A DNA stretch of 64,000 nt from Danio rerio (Eukaryota > Chordata > Actinopteri > Cypriniformes > Danionidae), in assembly GCF_049306965.1 (NCBI RefSeq), contig NC_133183.1, positions 20,589,001 to 20,653,000 on the forward strand. Direction: 5' to 3'. Shown here one piece after another: positions 11,267 through 21,240 of this stretch (position 1 is its first letter; each line of letters begins with the position of its first letter). The notes beneath the pieces were generated by a model. That model worked only from the letters and a program-made list of their open reading frames with translations. It was not told where the DNA came from and made no database searches. The translations under genes were made by a program, and so were the position numbers.

Positions 11267-11276
11267 GTGACGTCAC
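11267..11276. promoter_or_regulatory. CRE palindrome upstream of kinase gene A
   Basis: Perfect gtgacgtcac, the consensus cAMP-response element bound by CREB/ATF factors, 114 bp before the start codon. It is conserved at 35660-35669 and 57691-57700. No TATA box is obvious nearby. The transcription start is unknown; promoter function is inferred from motif and position. Confidence 0.5.
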
Positions 11277-11389
11277 TCAATAGAACATAAACGCTCGCAT
11301 AACTTACATTTCTTACATCAGTTCAGTGATCATCCAAGCTACTGTAAGGATCATTATTTGGACGTGTTAACAGATTTTCACCAAATCTA

Positions 11390-14300
11390 ATGGATAACGA
11401 ACATCTGTCGACTTATTTTACGAGCGAACACATGAGTGAACTCGAAGACTTTCTGAGTGAAGCGACACAGCCTGTGGTTGTCCACGCGATGGCAGCAACA
11501 GTACCTGTGTTTGGTGAAGGAGTGAGCGGAGAGGTGGCTCCAGTGCTGGAAAACATGGACTTCTGCAGAAACCTCTGTTCTTGGCTGGACGAGGAATGGA
11601 CTGCGGCGTCTGATGCCAGTACGACACTCGATGAGCCCTTCTCTGTTAATGTGGAGAAAACAACCGGTGAGCCTGTCAGCAAACACTCAAGTTGTCTATG
11701 GTTTAAAATAATGATAAAAACTGGGTAAAGAAAAGCTATTAGTAAATTAAAATAATGTATAAATGACAAAAGAGACGTTACATAACCCTAACCCAAAAAA
11801 AAAAAAAATAATAATAATAATGGGGTTTTAACAGAACATTTGTGTTTGAGGTAAATTGCCCTAAAGGGAGACTTGGGCCTAGTCAAAGCGTTAAATGCCC
11901 AGCGTTCACACGCGCACTATATTCTTCGGTTTAGTCCCGAATTCATCCGCCTTTCTAGCCACAACTAAATACTCTTATTCAAACCCCCCCCCATAAACAC
12001 ACACACAGACACTCAAGACTAATTTAAAAAACCACAATATATTTCCAATTAAAACTGAAAAAGATGTTCAAACTGGACTTTTTCCTGCATATAAAACTGC
12101 GAGGTGGCCACCTCCACCCAATTTTGTACCACCTGTCCCTTTAGACAAAAAACAAGGCAGACAGACCCTAAATGATGCTCAAGCATGTTTTTTTTTTAAT
12201 AATGAAATGTCATGCATTTAATTAAATCAAATGTTAGCCATTTTAAATAGTTTACTTGATAAGATTACAAGAGTTATGCAAAATGTGTTTGTTTCAATAA
12301 CAAATGTATTACACACACAAAAATACACTACCAGTCAAAAGTTTAGGCTCAGTAGGATTTTTAAAGGTTTTAAAATGAGCTTATCCCGCTGACCGAAGCT
12401 GCATTAATCAAAAATACAGTGCAAATTGTGAACTGTTATTGCTCTCTAATATAATGGTTCAATAAAAGTTTATTGTTTAATTTAATCATTTACTTCTGTG
12501 ATTTTAAAGATGAATTGTCAGCTTCATTACTGCAGTCTTCAGAGTCACACAATCCTTCAGAAATTACTCTAATATTAATTATTATTATTAATGTAATAGT
12601 AATGAAATCAATAATGACTGGAGTAATATTTTCATTTGAAACTACATACGATAAGAAAGCAGTTATTTAAAATTGTTATAAATATTTATCGATTTAACAT
12701 TTTTTTTTACATTTATTAAATGCCATCTTGATGAACAGAATCATTTTCTAAAAAAACAACAACAAAAGCAAATAAAACTTTTGACTGGTAGTGTGTATAT
12801 ACATAATGTGTTCTGCATGTGCTAAGTTTTTAGGAATAGTCAAAAATAAATTATTGATTTTCTTTATTATCCCAACAATCATCAGAATGTTAAGATCAGG
12901 TTTCTTGAAGACATTGTGGTATGAATAAATCTGTTTCTAAAAATGAACCCTTATGTCTCATTTTGTTGTTCAGGGTCACATTTGGAGATCATCAGCTTTT
13001 GCAGTGACTTCTGTCCGTGGCTGGACGAAGACTGGACTGCAGCTTCAGATGCCGGTACAGTACCAGATAAGATGCCGGAGGAGATGCCGGATGAGATTTC
13101 TCCTCGGGAGAACACTCCAGAGAACGACACAACTGGTGAGATTGTCAGCAACCACTTCACTGTAGAATAGAAACATTTTATTAATGGGAACGATCTCTTA
13201 ATTTTAAATCAATGATAAAAACTTGGTAAAGTTTAAAGAGACATTTAAAGGTATTGGGGGAATTAAAATAAATGTTTAAAAGAAACAACAAACATTACGT
13301 ATTATACTTAAATGAGAAATAACCAATAGTGCACTTTAACAGGATGAGAAAAGTTGTCCTGTAAGGTAAAAAGGCCTAAAGTGAGAGTATCCACTTGTTA
13401 AGTGTGATGTCATGCGAAGTGGCTTCTGGGTCCAAGCACTATATCAAACTGTACGGGAGCAATTCCAGCGTTATGGATGTGACATTTGCAGTAAAAAAAA
13501 TATATATATATATATAAATTCCCAAAGTATACAGTATGTTAACATTACATTGAAACATCTGTTTATATTTTTTAAAACAACTAACCACAGAGTTATGGGA
13601 TCAGAAAAATATCAATCTGTGAACATTAGTTATATTTTAACGGAGTAATATAAATGGGTTACGGATGTGACCAAAACAAGTTAGCGAGTTTACAGTATAC
13701 AACATACTTTGTAGAAATTATGTGAATTCAACTGCATAAGCCAAAATAAACGACGCTAATTAAAAGGATAAGAGTTGCCTCTCTATACAACAAAAATGAT
13801 TTATTTTATTTGACAGTTTTGCATTTATGAGGAAAGAGCTTCGTTATGGATGTGACGTGTGAAATTGACACTTTGAAACTTTGGTAAATCAAATATAATA
13901 GTTTGAAAACATTGACAGACATTTTTAAGTATGTTTAAAGTACTGTTAAACACTTGCTCACACAAACAAACATACAAACACTGTTTTACTGTTTTGGTGA
14001 AAACTGACACTTGCATCGAATTGCTCATGGGGAGACTCAACAAATGGTAATAATGAACGTTTACAAAGTGATGTAATACTTTCGAAAATCATAAAAATCT
14101 AGAGACTGATGTGAACAGCATGATTTGTATTTCAAATTCAGTTTAATGTGTGATATGACTAAAAAGTGGTCATAAATACATATTTTTCATGACTTAACAA
14201 ACTGATTTTTTCACTTGGCCTGGCCAATTTTTAAAAAATGTTTATTTAAATTTTCGTATAGAAACATATGAATATTTTCTTATATATGCCTAAACAATTA

Positions 14301-17300
14301 CTTATTGTCATGTTTCAAATTTTCTCTTTTATTTTCTTTTTTTCTTTGTTCAACTAAGAAGTTCAAACAGGAGGCAGCAGGAGGAGAAGAATCCATGCTT
14401 TCTTCAAGAGAGTGTGGAAGGCCATAAAGAAGCCGTTCCTCTGCTGCAGACGGAGAAGAGTGGAGACTCTAACACCACAGGGGGATCCACACACAAACGC
14501 TGTAGAGATTGGTTTGGATCCAGAGCCTGTCCCTAGAACTTCTGGGCTCCAGAATACTGTTGATCTGAATCCAGATCCAAAACCTGTCCTTGGAACGCCT
14601 GGGTGCAAGAATACTGTTGATCTGAATCCAGATCCAGAACTTGTCCTTGGAACATCTGGGTGCAAGAATACTGTTGATCTGAATCCAGATCCAGAACCTG
14701 TCCTTGGAACGCCTGGGTGCAAGAATACTGTTGATCTGAATCCAGATCCAGAACTTGTCCTTGGAGCGCCTGGGTGCAAGAATACTGTTGATCTGAATCC
14801 AGATCCAGAACCTGCTCCTGGAATGTTTGGGCGGCAGTTTACTGTTGATCCGTTTCCAGATCCAGAATCTGCCCCTAGAGCGCCTGGGAGGCAGTTTACT
14901 GTTGATTTGGTTCCAGATCCAGAGCCTGTCCCTAGAGCGTCTGGGTGCCAGAATTCAGTTAATCCAGTTCCAAATCCAGGGTATGAGCTTAGAAACTGCA
15001 AGAGCCAGTTTGCTATTGATATAGATTCAGATCCAGATTCAGAGCCTGTCCCTGGACCATCTGGGCTCCAGGACACAGCTAATGGGGAATCATCATCTGC
15101 CACAGGACCAAATAGAGGTGAGTCTGATTTCAGGACTCGGAAGTCATGTACAAGACATAAACACAAAGTGTCAAATTCAATTTTGAGACAAACAGAACTA
15201 TTATAAATTCTACTGTAATATATTTGTATATATATATATGTCTGTATACTGTAATACTGTAATATATATATATATATATCAGTGTGAGAGAATTGAAAAC
15301 ACTTAACCTCTTCTTTTTTTTCAGTATTTATGAAGAGTCTCTACAGATTGGGAGATATTCTGGGAACTGGAAGCTTCGGCGTAACCTACAAAGCAATCCG
15401 TAAATCTGATGGCAAGGAGGTAAAACTCTTAGTGTACAATTTGCTTCTTATGTAACTTGTACCCTTAATCCAAGCTTGCCAATAATACGTGAAAAACTAA
15501 TACTTGGATATTTGCTTTGCAGGTTGCCATCAAGAGGATCCGCAAGAGAAACGGTGACCGTTACATATCAGTAGTAAGTTGGCAAAACTTCACTCAATAT
15601 TTGATTCGCTATTGGTTTGGACACTATTCCTGTTGCATAGTTGAATTTTAAAAGGCAAAATCCAGTCATTTCTGAAATAATATGTTCAAGCCGAATAAAA
15701 TAATGTTTAGGGCTTAGGTCTCAAACTCAATTCCTGGAGAGCCGCAGCTCTGCTCAGTTTTGCTCCAACCCTGAAAAAATATAGCTGATCCTAATAATCG
15801 AGGTGTTCAAAAGAGTCTTGAACACCTTTATTAGTGGAATCAGCTGTGTTTGATCAGGGTTGGAGCAAAACTATGCAGGGCCGGTGCGGCCCTCCAGGAA
15901 TCAAGTTTGAGACCTATGCTTTAGATCAGTGGTTCTCAAACTGTGGTACGTGTACCACTAGTGGTACGCGGGCTTCCTTCTAGTGGTACGCGGAGGAATC
16001 AAATATGTCATATATACATGCAAGATAAGTTTCAAAATTTATCACAAATGATTTATATATGAATATGATGACATATAGCCCATATTAATAAGGCCCAAGC
16101 AACATTTCCAGGTTGACGAATAGGCTACTATATGTTAATACTTTACATATAAAAAAAGCACATATAATTAAAACATTGACATTTTATTTTGGCTGTTTGT
16201 TGTTGTTGTTGTTTTTTACCTGTAAGCACAATACAGTGTTTATGTTCAAAATATTTATAATGTTTAAAGCAGCTGACAATAATAAATATTCTTACTAATA
16301 GGAATTATTCTGCCTGGTTTTTAAACTGTGCAGAGCTGTAGGTGCTTAATTAGGCCTACTACGCCACTGTATTTTAATACTGGTCATTATAGTGTTACTT
16401 GGAGGGACAATTTTTTTCTGAGGTGGTACTTAATAAAAAAAGTTTGAGAACCGCTGCTTTAGATGAAATCTGAGAGCTCCCCCATTCTCCATAGACATCA
16501 ATGGTCCAGGGGCATTCAGAGACCAGAAAAGGAGCCAAAAACATTGTCAAAACAAATTTTTCCCTCCTGTACCAGGTCAGGGTGCACATTTTCTACAAGC
16601 AGTTTGATTTACTGTCAGAGTCAGCGAGACGCAAGTGTCTTATTACCTGTAGTAAATGCACACCCTGACCTGATGTGGAAGAATTGGTCAAACAAAGTTT
16701 TTTACAGTTTCATAAGTGTTCTTGGAGCTTCGTATGATTACACTTGAAACTGACTTTGAGTGCCTAAGGAACGCTACTGTCTGTGGAGGATAAGGAAGCT
16801 CTCAGATTTAATCTAAAATATCTTCATTGAGAATATCTTCTCTAGGGGTTGAAATAACATGAAGGAAAGTCTAGTTGAACTTATCCATTAAATAATGGCG
16901 ATCTTTCTTCACATCTACAGCTAGTAACCCTTGTTCTCTTTTTCTTTTTAGCCTGGTTATTCCAAACCAGTACTAAGAGAAGTGGCGTTTATGCTCATGC
17001 TGAAAGATCCTCCCAAGAGCATATACCTGATAGAAATGTACGAGTGGTTTGATCAAGAAGGGTTCATTTCACTTGTTTTGGAATACCCCAAACCTTGTAC
17101 ATCGCTGCGGATCTTTGTAAAGCGACGTCACACGCTGAAGGAACCAATTGCACGCTGCTTGCTGCACCAGTTAATCCTGGGAATCCAGCACTCCCTTGAC
17201 CATGGAATTTCTCACAATGACTTGCATGTTGAAAACATCCTGGTGAACACAAACACATTGGAGCTCAAGGTGATTGACTTCGGCTGTGCTAGCAAATGCG

Positions 17301-18108
17301 AGGATGAAGAACAAAGGATCATCATCTTGGGGAACATCTGGAGCGTCGGCCACCTGCTGTATTTTATGGTGAATGGAAAAGCGCCAGTGTACTCCAGAGA
17401 TGAATGGCAACCACGCCTTTTATTTAAACCCAAGATATCTAGCGGTGAGTAAACAGACACTGATAAATTTAAATGCCTCAACCTGTTGTAGTCTTATGCC
17501 TCATTCACATTTGCAGCAGATTACCACCTAAAGCGACCGGCAGCTACAAAGTCATTGGTAGTGTGAGTGAGGCATCAATGTCCACAACAGAATCAAACTG
17601 TGGCCCTAATGTCACCATATATATTAACTCAGGAAGGGGCAATTTGAGGGCCACCGTCCTGCAGAGTTTACCTCCAAACTCTTATCTTGAAGAATCCAAG
17701 TTATCTTGAAGTCACACTCCATTGCTTACATTAGTCTACTCAAAGGAGTGAATGTAAATGAATGAGGGAATTAAATACACTTCAAAACCTCCACCATGGT
17801 TTCGGACATTACTAGAAAAGGCTACTCCCTCAAATAGTGTACTTGGTGATTTGAGATATAGCCACTGATTAGCTTGGAGTGTTTGAGGAAAACTCTGCAA
17901 GACACCGGCCTTCCAGGACTTTACACTAGCTTGTTTTACTCACAAATGTCAGAAGATATCTTCATTAATGTCAGCTTTGGTACAGTGTTGACTAACCATC
18001 TCTCTTTCTCCTCATACAGAGTGCTGTGATCTGATTGAAAAGTGTCTGAATCACAATTTGGAGACACTGGAGGAGGTCATGCAGCACGAGTGGATGAAGA
18101 AGGTGTGA
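11390..18108 (+). CDS. PIM-like kinase domain protein with N-terminal repeat region, probable pseudokinase (copy A, 641 aa)
   Basis: Coding exons: 11390-11666, 12974-13135, 14359-15117, 15325-15419, 15523-15573, 16952-17444, 18020-18108. All introns are GT..AG and phases agree (1,1,1,0,0,1). Exons 1 and 2 each carry a PWLDE/SWLDE-W-TAASDA motif. Exon 3 holds a basic patch (WKAIKKPFLCCRRRR) and a 19-residue repeat array. Exons 4-7 encode a PIM-type kinase domain: LGDILGTGSFGVTYK, VAIK lysine, LREV glutamate, ISHNDLHVENIL (HRD Arg is Asn, catalytic-loop Lys is His, Asp and Asn kept) and DFG. The segment after DFG is about 19 residues shorter than in PIM1, lacking the GT..PPEW part, and the conserved late-lobe Arg is absent. 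PIM kinases are constitutively active Ser/Thr kinases; this one probably binds nucleotide but lacks normal substrate docking. Confidence 0.88.
12326..12793. mobile_element. Short inverted-repeat DNA element in intron 1 (copy A)
   Basis: A 468-bp element starting cactaccagtcaaaagttt and ending aaacttttgactggtagtg, the ends of a very common teleost MITE. TA precedes the left end, consistent with a Tc1/mariner-type or similar non-autonomous element, but the right flank is not a clean TA. The element is intact in unit C and half deleted in unit B. Confidence 0.7.
13136..14358. other. Intron 2 of kinase gene A
   Basis: AT-rich intron of 1.2 kb. It contains an A/TA microsatellite at about 13494-13516 and three copies of ttaYggatgtgac (13471, about 13659, 13844) spaced 185-188 bp, suggesting a degenerate long-period repeat. 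No gene or RNA is seen. The intron is conserved in units B and C. Confidence 0.45.
14553..15008 (+). repeat. Coding minisatellite, 57-bp unit, 8 copies (copy A exon 3)
   Basis: Tandem 57-bp repeats encoding a 19-residue unit, consensus NTVDLNPDPEPVLGTPGCK. The first four units are near-identical; the last four diverge (GMFGRQ, RAPGRQ, RASGCQ, RNCKSQ endings). Unit length is an exact multiple of 3, so copy number can change without frame loss. Copy B has 9 units and copy C has 7. The product would be an extended, acidic, proline-rich linker between the basic patch and the kinase domain. Confidence 0.95.
15715..15916. mobile_element. Palindromic MITE in intron 5 (copy A)
   Basis: About 200 bp beginning taggtctcaaactcaattcc and ending in the inverted copy (ggaatcaagtttgagaccta). 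Inner arms also pair (ctccaaccctga with tcagggttggag). It resembles hAT-like MITEs with CAGGGGTCTCAAAC ends, though the target duplication is not clear. Present at the same place in units B and C. Confidence 0.65.
15927..16456. mobile_element. hAT-like non-autonomous element in intron 5 (copy A)
   Basis: A 530-bp element with ends cagtggttctcaaactgtgg and agtttgagaaccgctg, flanked by the exact 8-bp duplication ctttagat (15919-15926 and 16457-16464). The 8-bp duplication and CAGTGGTTCTCAAAC-type ends are characteristic of hAT elements. It has no transposase; the 61-codon frame at 16113 is low-complexity. It sits within the terminus of the next inverted-repeat element. Confidence 0.85.
16458..16818. 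mobile_element. Inverted-repeat element in intron 5 (copy A), interrupted by the hAT element at its edge
   Basis: About 360 bp with terminal inverted repeats: tttagatgaaatctgagagct at the left pairs with agctctcagatttaatctaaa at the right, and inner ctccatagaca pairs with tgtctgtggag. A second inner hairpin joins caggtcagggtgca (16574) to tgcacaccctgacctg (about 16657). The left terminus overlaps the 8-bp hAT duplication, so the hAT element landed at this element's border. Superfamily unknown. Confidence 0.55.
17649..17910. mobile_element. Inverted-repeat MITE in intron 6 (copy A)
   Basis: About 260 bp with ends ggccaccgtcctgcagagtt and the imperfect inverted partner aactctgcaagacaccggcc. 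This is a common type of fish MITE with CCTGCAGAGTTT arms. The 78-codon frame across the left end is not a gene. Present in unit B (about 41822-42083) and starting in unit C before the window ends. Confidence 0.55.
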
Positions 18109-18125
18109 ATGAAGACCAGATGAAG

Positions 18126-19049
18126 GTAAATACAACTGATCCCTTAGGAAACATACTACTCTAGAGGCTGCACGATTTTTTGCGATATATATTGCAATAT
18201 GAATACAATTCCATCAGATGACTTGATCGATTTTAACGATTAGGGTGATTCTGCAGTGGGAGTACATCTCCATAAAATCTAATAAACACTCTATAATTGG
18301 GGTCCGCCGACACATTTTTGATGTGGTCTGATATTTGCAGTGCATTTCTCTATTTGCATGTGTTGAGAGTATTTTCAAGCATAACAATCTATAACTAAAA
18401 TGAAGAAAAAGATACAGTTAGTGGTATAATATTTTCCGAGTTTAACAGTATTCGAGCAGCATAACTGAATATTAAAAATAATTTAATCAAATGAATCGTT
18501 GTTAAAGTTAGAAAAGGTACAATTTATTACGCCTGAATGCTTTTAAGTTCATAATACAGTCACAGGCATCAGAAGTGCATGCAAATGATCAATTATGATA
18601 CAAACTTAACATTGCGTATGCTCGCGATTTGATTATTACGAACGCTGAAACAGTCTTATTTAGATTAAGGCAACTCATTTGATTATTAATGTCCATGTAA
18701 ATGTAGGCAATGTTAGAATATTGCTATTAGAAAACCCTTATACAAATATAATGTAACTAAAAAGCAAGTCAATGTGACAATGAAAACATTTGAGACGAGA
18801 ACATTTCAGGATAACTGTACATACACACATACAGTATATGAAGGTGCTTTACTAAATTAATCGCCACATATAACCACTTCACAACAACTTGCATCTTTGA
18901 GATGAATCTTCTTGTTGCATTACCTGTTTTATCAGCTGATTGTTGGAGCTTTAAGAGTCTGTTCACAGACAAGATTAGTTCAATCTTAGTGTGAAATATA
19001 CAAATTCTGGACATCTCTAACATTTTTTTTCTTCTTTTGTTTTCCTCAG
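18126..19049. other. 3' UTR intron of kinase gene A (inferred)
   Basis: A donor (gaag|gtaaat) lies 17 bases after the stop codon, and an acceptor (ttttcctcag) at 19040-19049 precedes an exon with a poly(A) signal. The intron holds AT-rich sequence starting with a ctgcacgattttttgcgatat block typical of dispersed fish elements. The sequence tgaagacca occurs on both sides of the intron. The equivalent intron in unit B is about 560 bp shorter. Confidence 0.55.
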
Positions 19050-19165
19050 TGAAGACCAAAGCAGCAAAATCATCCTCATCTTTACCAGGAAACTGCCTCT
19101 ATTGTTCAGGCAGATTTGAAATGTATAGAAATGTATAAGAATAAACTGTTGTATGAAGTCATTAT
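19050..19165 (+). other. Terminal 3' UTR exon and poly(A) signal of kinase gene A (inferred)
   Basis: Sequence after the acceptor, with no coding frame, containing aataaa at 19140-19145. It is the likely cleavage/polyadenylation site of the kinase mRNA; the exact end is unknown. The same arrangement is in unit B (aataaa at 42749-42754). Confidence 0.55.
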
Positions 19166-20640
19166 TTGTATTTTATATGAACACAAATGTCTTATCATAG
19201 CTTAATAATATACTGATTACACCTTCGGTGGTTCTGTTTGAATATTGTAAAATGTATGAAAATATTAGTCAAACATCTTTCTCCTCAGTGTCAGTATATT
19301 GCGCACGTTCATGAGCACTGTGCATGTATAGCTCCTTCCAGATGCCTACACCCGACTTCCTCTGTATAAAAAAACTAGCACAGGCACATCTGAGGTATAG
19401 GTAAGCAACGTGACATGCAAAGAAAGAGCACAGCGCTCGAGACCATGGCCCCTATACTGACACTGAGGAAATAAATGTGGATAGTCGTTATTCTTGTTTT
19501 AGTCATATGGTCCGTTTTGAGGAGGTTTTTGGTTCTTTTTCTTTTAGATCTTATAAATTTGATACAATTGTTTTTGATACAAATGTATAGTTTCACAAAC
19601 TAATTTGGAGAGGAGCATGTGATATGATTGACCGCAGCTGGTCCCTATCGCTAATCATTAGCTAGCCAATCTGATTATTCTAACTTTAACATAAATATCC
19701 AGCCTAACTTCATTCCCTATCTTCATTTTGGAAGACCCCCCCTCATCCATCCTTTCTCCCTCCTCCTCAATTCTAGGATCGGGCAACACGGTGGCTCAGT
19801 GGCTAGCACTGCTGCTTCACAGCAAGAAGGTCGCTGGTTCAAGTCCTAGCAGAGCCAGTTGGCACTTGCTGTGTGGAGTTTACATGTTCTCCCCGTGTTC
19901 GCGTGGGTTTTCCCCGGGTACTCCGGTTTCCTCCCACACTCTAAAGACGTGACACAAGTGAATTAAATAATAGCACCAGGCACAAGCACTTAATGCAAGA
20001 GCATTATCTAAGTGTGAACTCATGAATCATTTATTTATTTATTTATTCATGTACTGCATTTTATTGTGGAAACCAAAGAATTGTATTGTACAAGAAGACT
20101 TCTGCTGTGAATGTGCCCTTGACACTGTGGAACTGAATTGTTGAATGAAGTCATTATTTGTATTTTATGTGCACACAGATGTCTTATTTTAGCTTAATAA
20201 TATACAGATTACGCCTTCAGTGGTTCTGTTTGAATATTGTAAAATGTATGAAAATATTTGTGAAGTTTGTATCTTCTCCTCAGTGTCAGTACATTGTGCA
20301 CGTTCATGAACAGTGTGCAGTGATTCCAGATGCCCACACGTGACTTTCTCAGAAAGCACAGCAATCATGAACGTGCCCCCTATACTGACACTGAGGAAAT
20401 GAATTTGGATTGTCATTATTTTTGAGTCATATTCTCCGTTTGAGGACGTTTTTGGTTCTTTTTTAAAGATTTTTATGAATTTTTGATACAATTTGTAATT
20501 TTGATAGTTTTTTATGCGCTATTGCACTATTTATTTGTTTATTCATTCATGTACAGCATTTTATTGTGGAAACCAAAGAATTTCACTGTACAAGAACACT
20601 TGTTCTCTACTGTGCACATGACATTTTAAAATGTTGTTGA
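19147..20640. repeat. Diverged direct duplication in the 3' flank of unit A
   Basis: The block starting tgaagtcattatttgtattttat at about 19153 recurs at about 20147. Long parallel stretches follow, including ggttctgtttgaatattgtaa and cctatactgacactgaggaa, and a shared end gcattttattgtggaaacca at about 20056 and 20558. The first copy is longer because a DANA-like SINE and flank lie inside it (about 19580-20030). Unit B carries the same structure, so it predates the segmental duplication. No gene is recognised. Confidence 0.7.
19781..19964 (+). mobile_element. DANA-type tRNA-derived SINE, 5' portion (unit A)
   Basis: Box-A-like ggtggctcagtggctagcac and box-B-like ggttcaagtcc, followed by the typical gtgtggagtttacatgttct and ctccggtttcctcccacac blocks. 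This is the 5' part of the cyprinid DANA SINE; the tail is missing. Its presence supports a Danio-like host. The second copy is at about 43393-43578. Confidence 0.75.
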
Positions 20641-21240
20641 GATGATGTTTTGAGTTTGCATTTTAAATAAATAAATATATATAATAAAGTGACTGCTGTT
20701 CTATTTAATCAGTTATTTATAAGGAATTAATGTAGTATCTTTTTAAAAATGGGGACAGGGTTGTTAAAAACAGACATAAACCAATTTAACACAAAAAAGT
20801 ATAATGCTTGAAAAGAGATATACTTACTGATTAAAACCATTTCACCAGACAAATATTAATAAGTGGATTGTCAAATGTGCAGTCTGGTGCTACAAGTTCC
20901 CTGCACAGATTTAGGTTGTGTTTCAACTCACATGATGTATGATTCTGCTGACTGCATATTTATTGCTAATAAAATCTTCCAGGTAATGTATCTCACACAA
21001 CAAAATGGCAGGAATAATTTTAATAATAGTAGTAGAAACAATTAAACTGCATTAAAGGGTGATAAGAATGCAAACCAAATAGCCTAATATTAATAACCTC
21101 TCAATGGTAAAGCCACATACTCACACCTGCAGCTTCTCCATGATGGACGTCCAGTGTTCTTCAGCCCCTGGCACCTAGACTGCAGTTCTGCACAAGAAGT
21201 TTGGCCTGAGGAGAAATGGTAAAACTGAGCCTGTTTTTTT
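20641..21240. other. Intergenic, end of unit A
   Basis: AT-rich sequence without recognisable gene, leading into the 5'-truncated L2 element. It contains attaaagggtgataagaatgc at about 21052, which in unit B has become one arm of a palindrome. Nothing else is supported. Confidence 0.35.

Noticed and set aside
11781-11795. Telomere-like ccctaac in intron 1
   Set aside because: Only one or two units; too short to be an interstitial telomere repeat.
14553-15008. CRISPR-like regularly spaced repeats
   Set aside because: The repeats are contiguous 57-bp coding units without spacers, in a eukaryotic gene.
14363-15166. Long minus-strand open frame (267 codons) opposite exon 3, also in copies B and C
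   Set aside because: It mirrors the 57-bp repeat array, whose lack of stops on the other strand repeats with each unit. It has no splice context of its own and no known domain.
16463-16747. 94-codon frame in intron 5, conserved in all units
   Set aside because: It lies inside an inverted-repeat element, and conservation only reflects recent duplication.
17473-17709. 78-codon frame in intron 6
   Set aside because: Overlaps a MITE arm, with no splice sites joining it to the kinase exons.
19781-19964. Possible tRNA gene
   Set aside because: A- and B-box-like motifs are present, but the sequence matches a tRNA-derived SINE body and does not fold as a mature tRNA.
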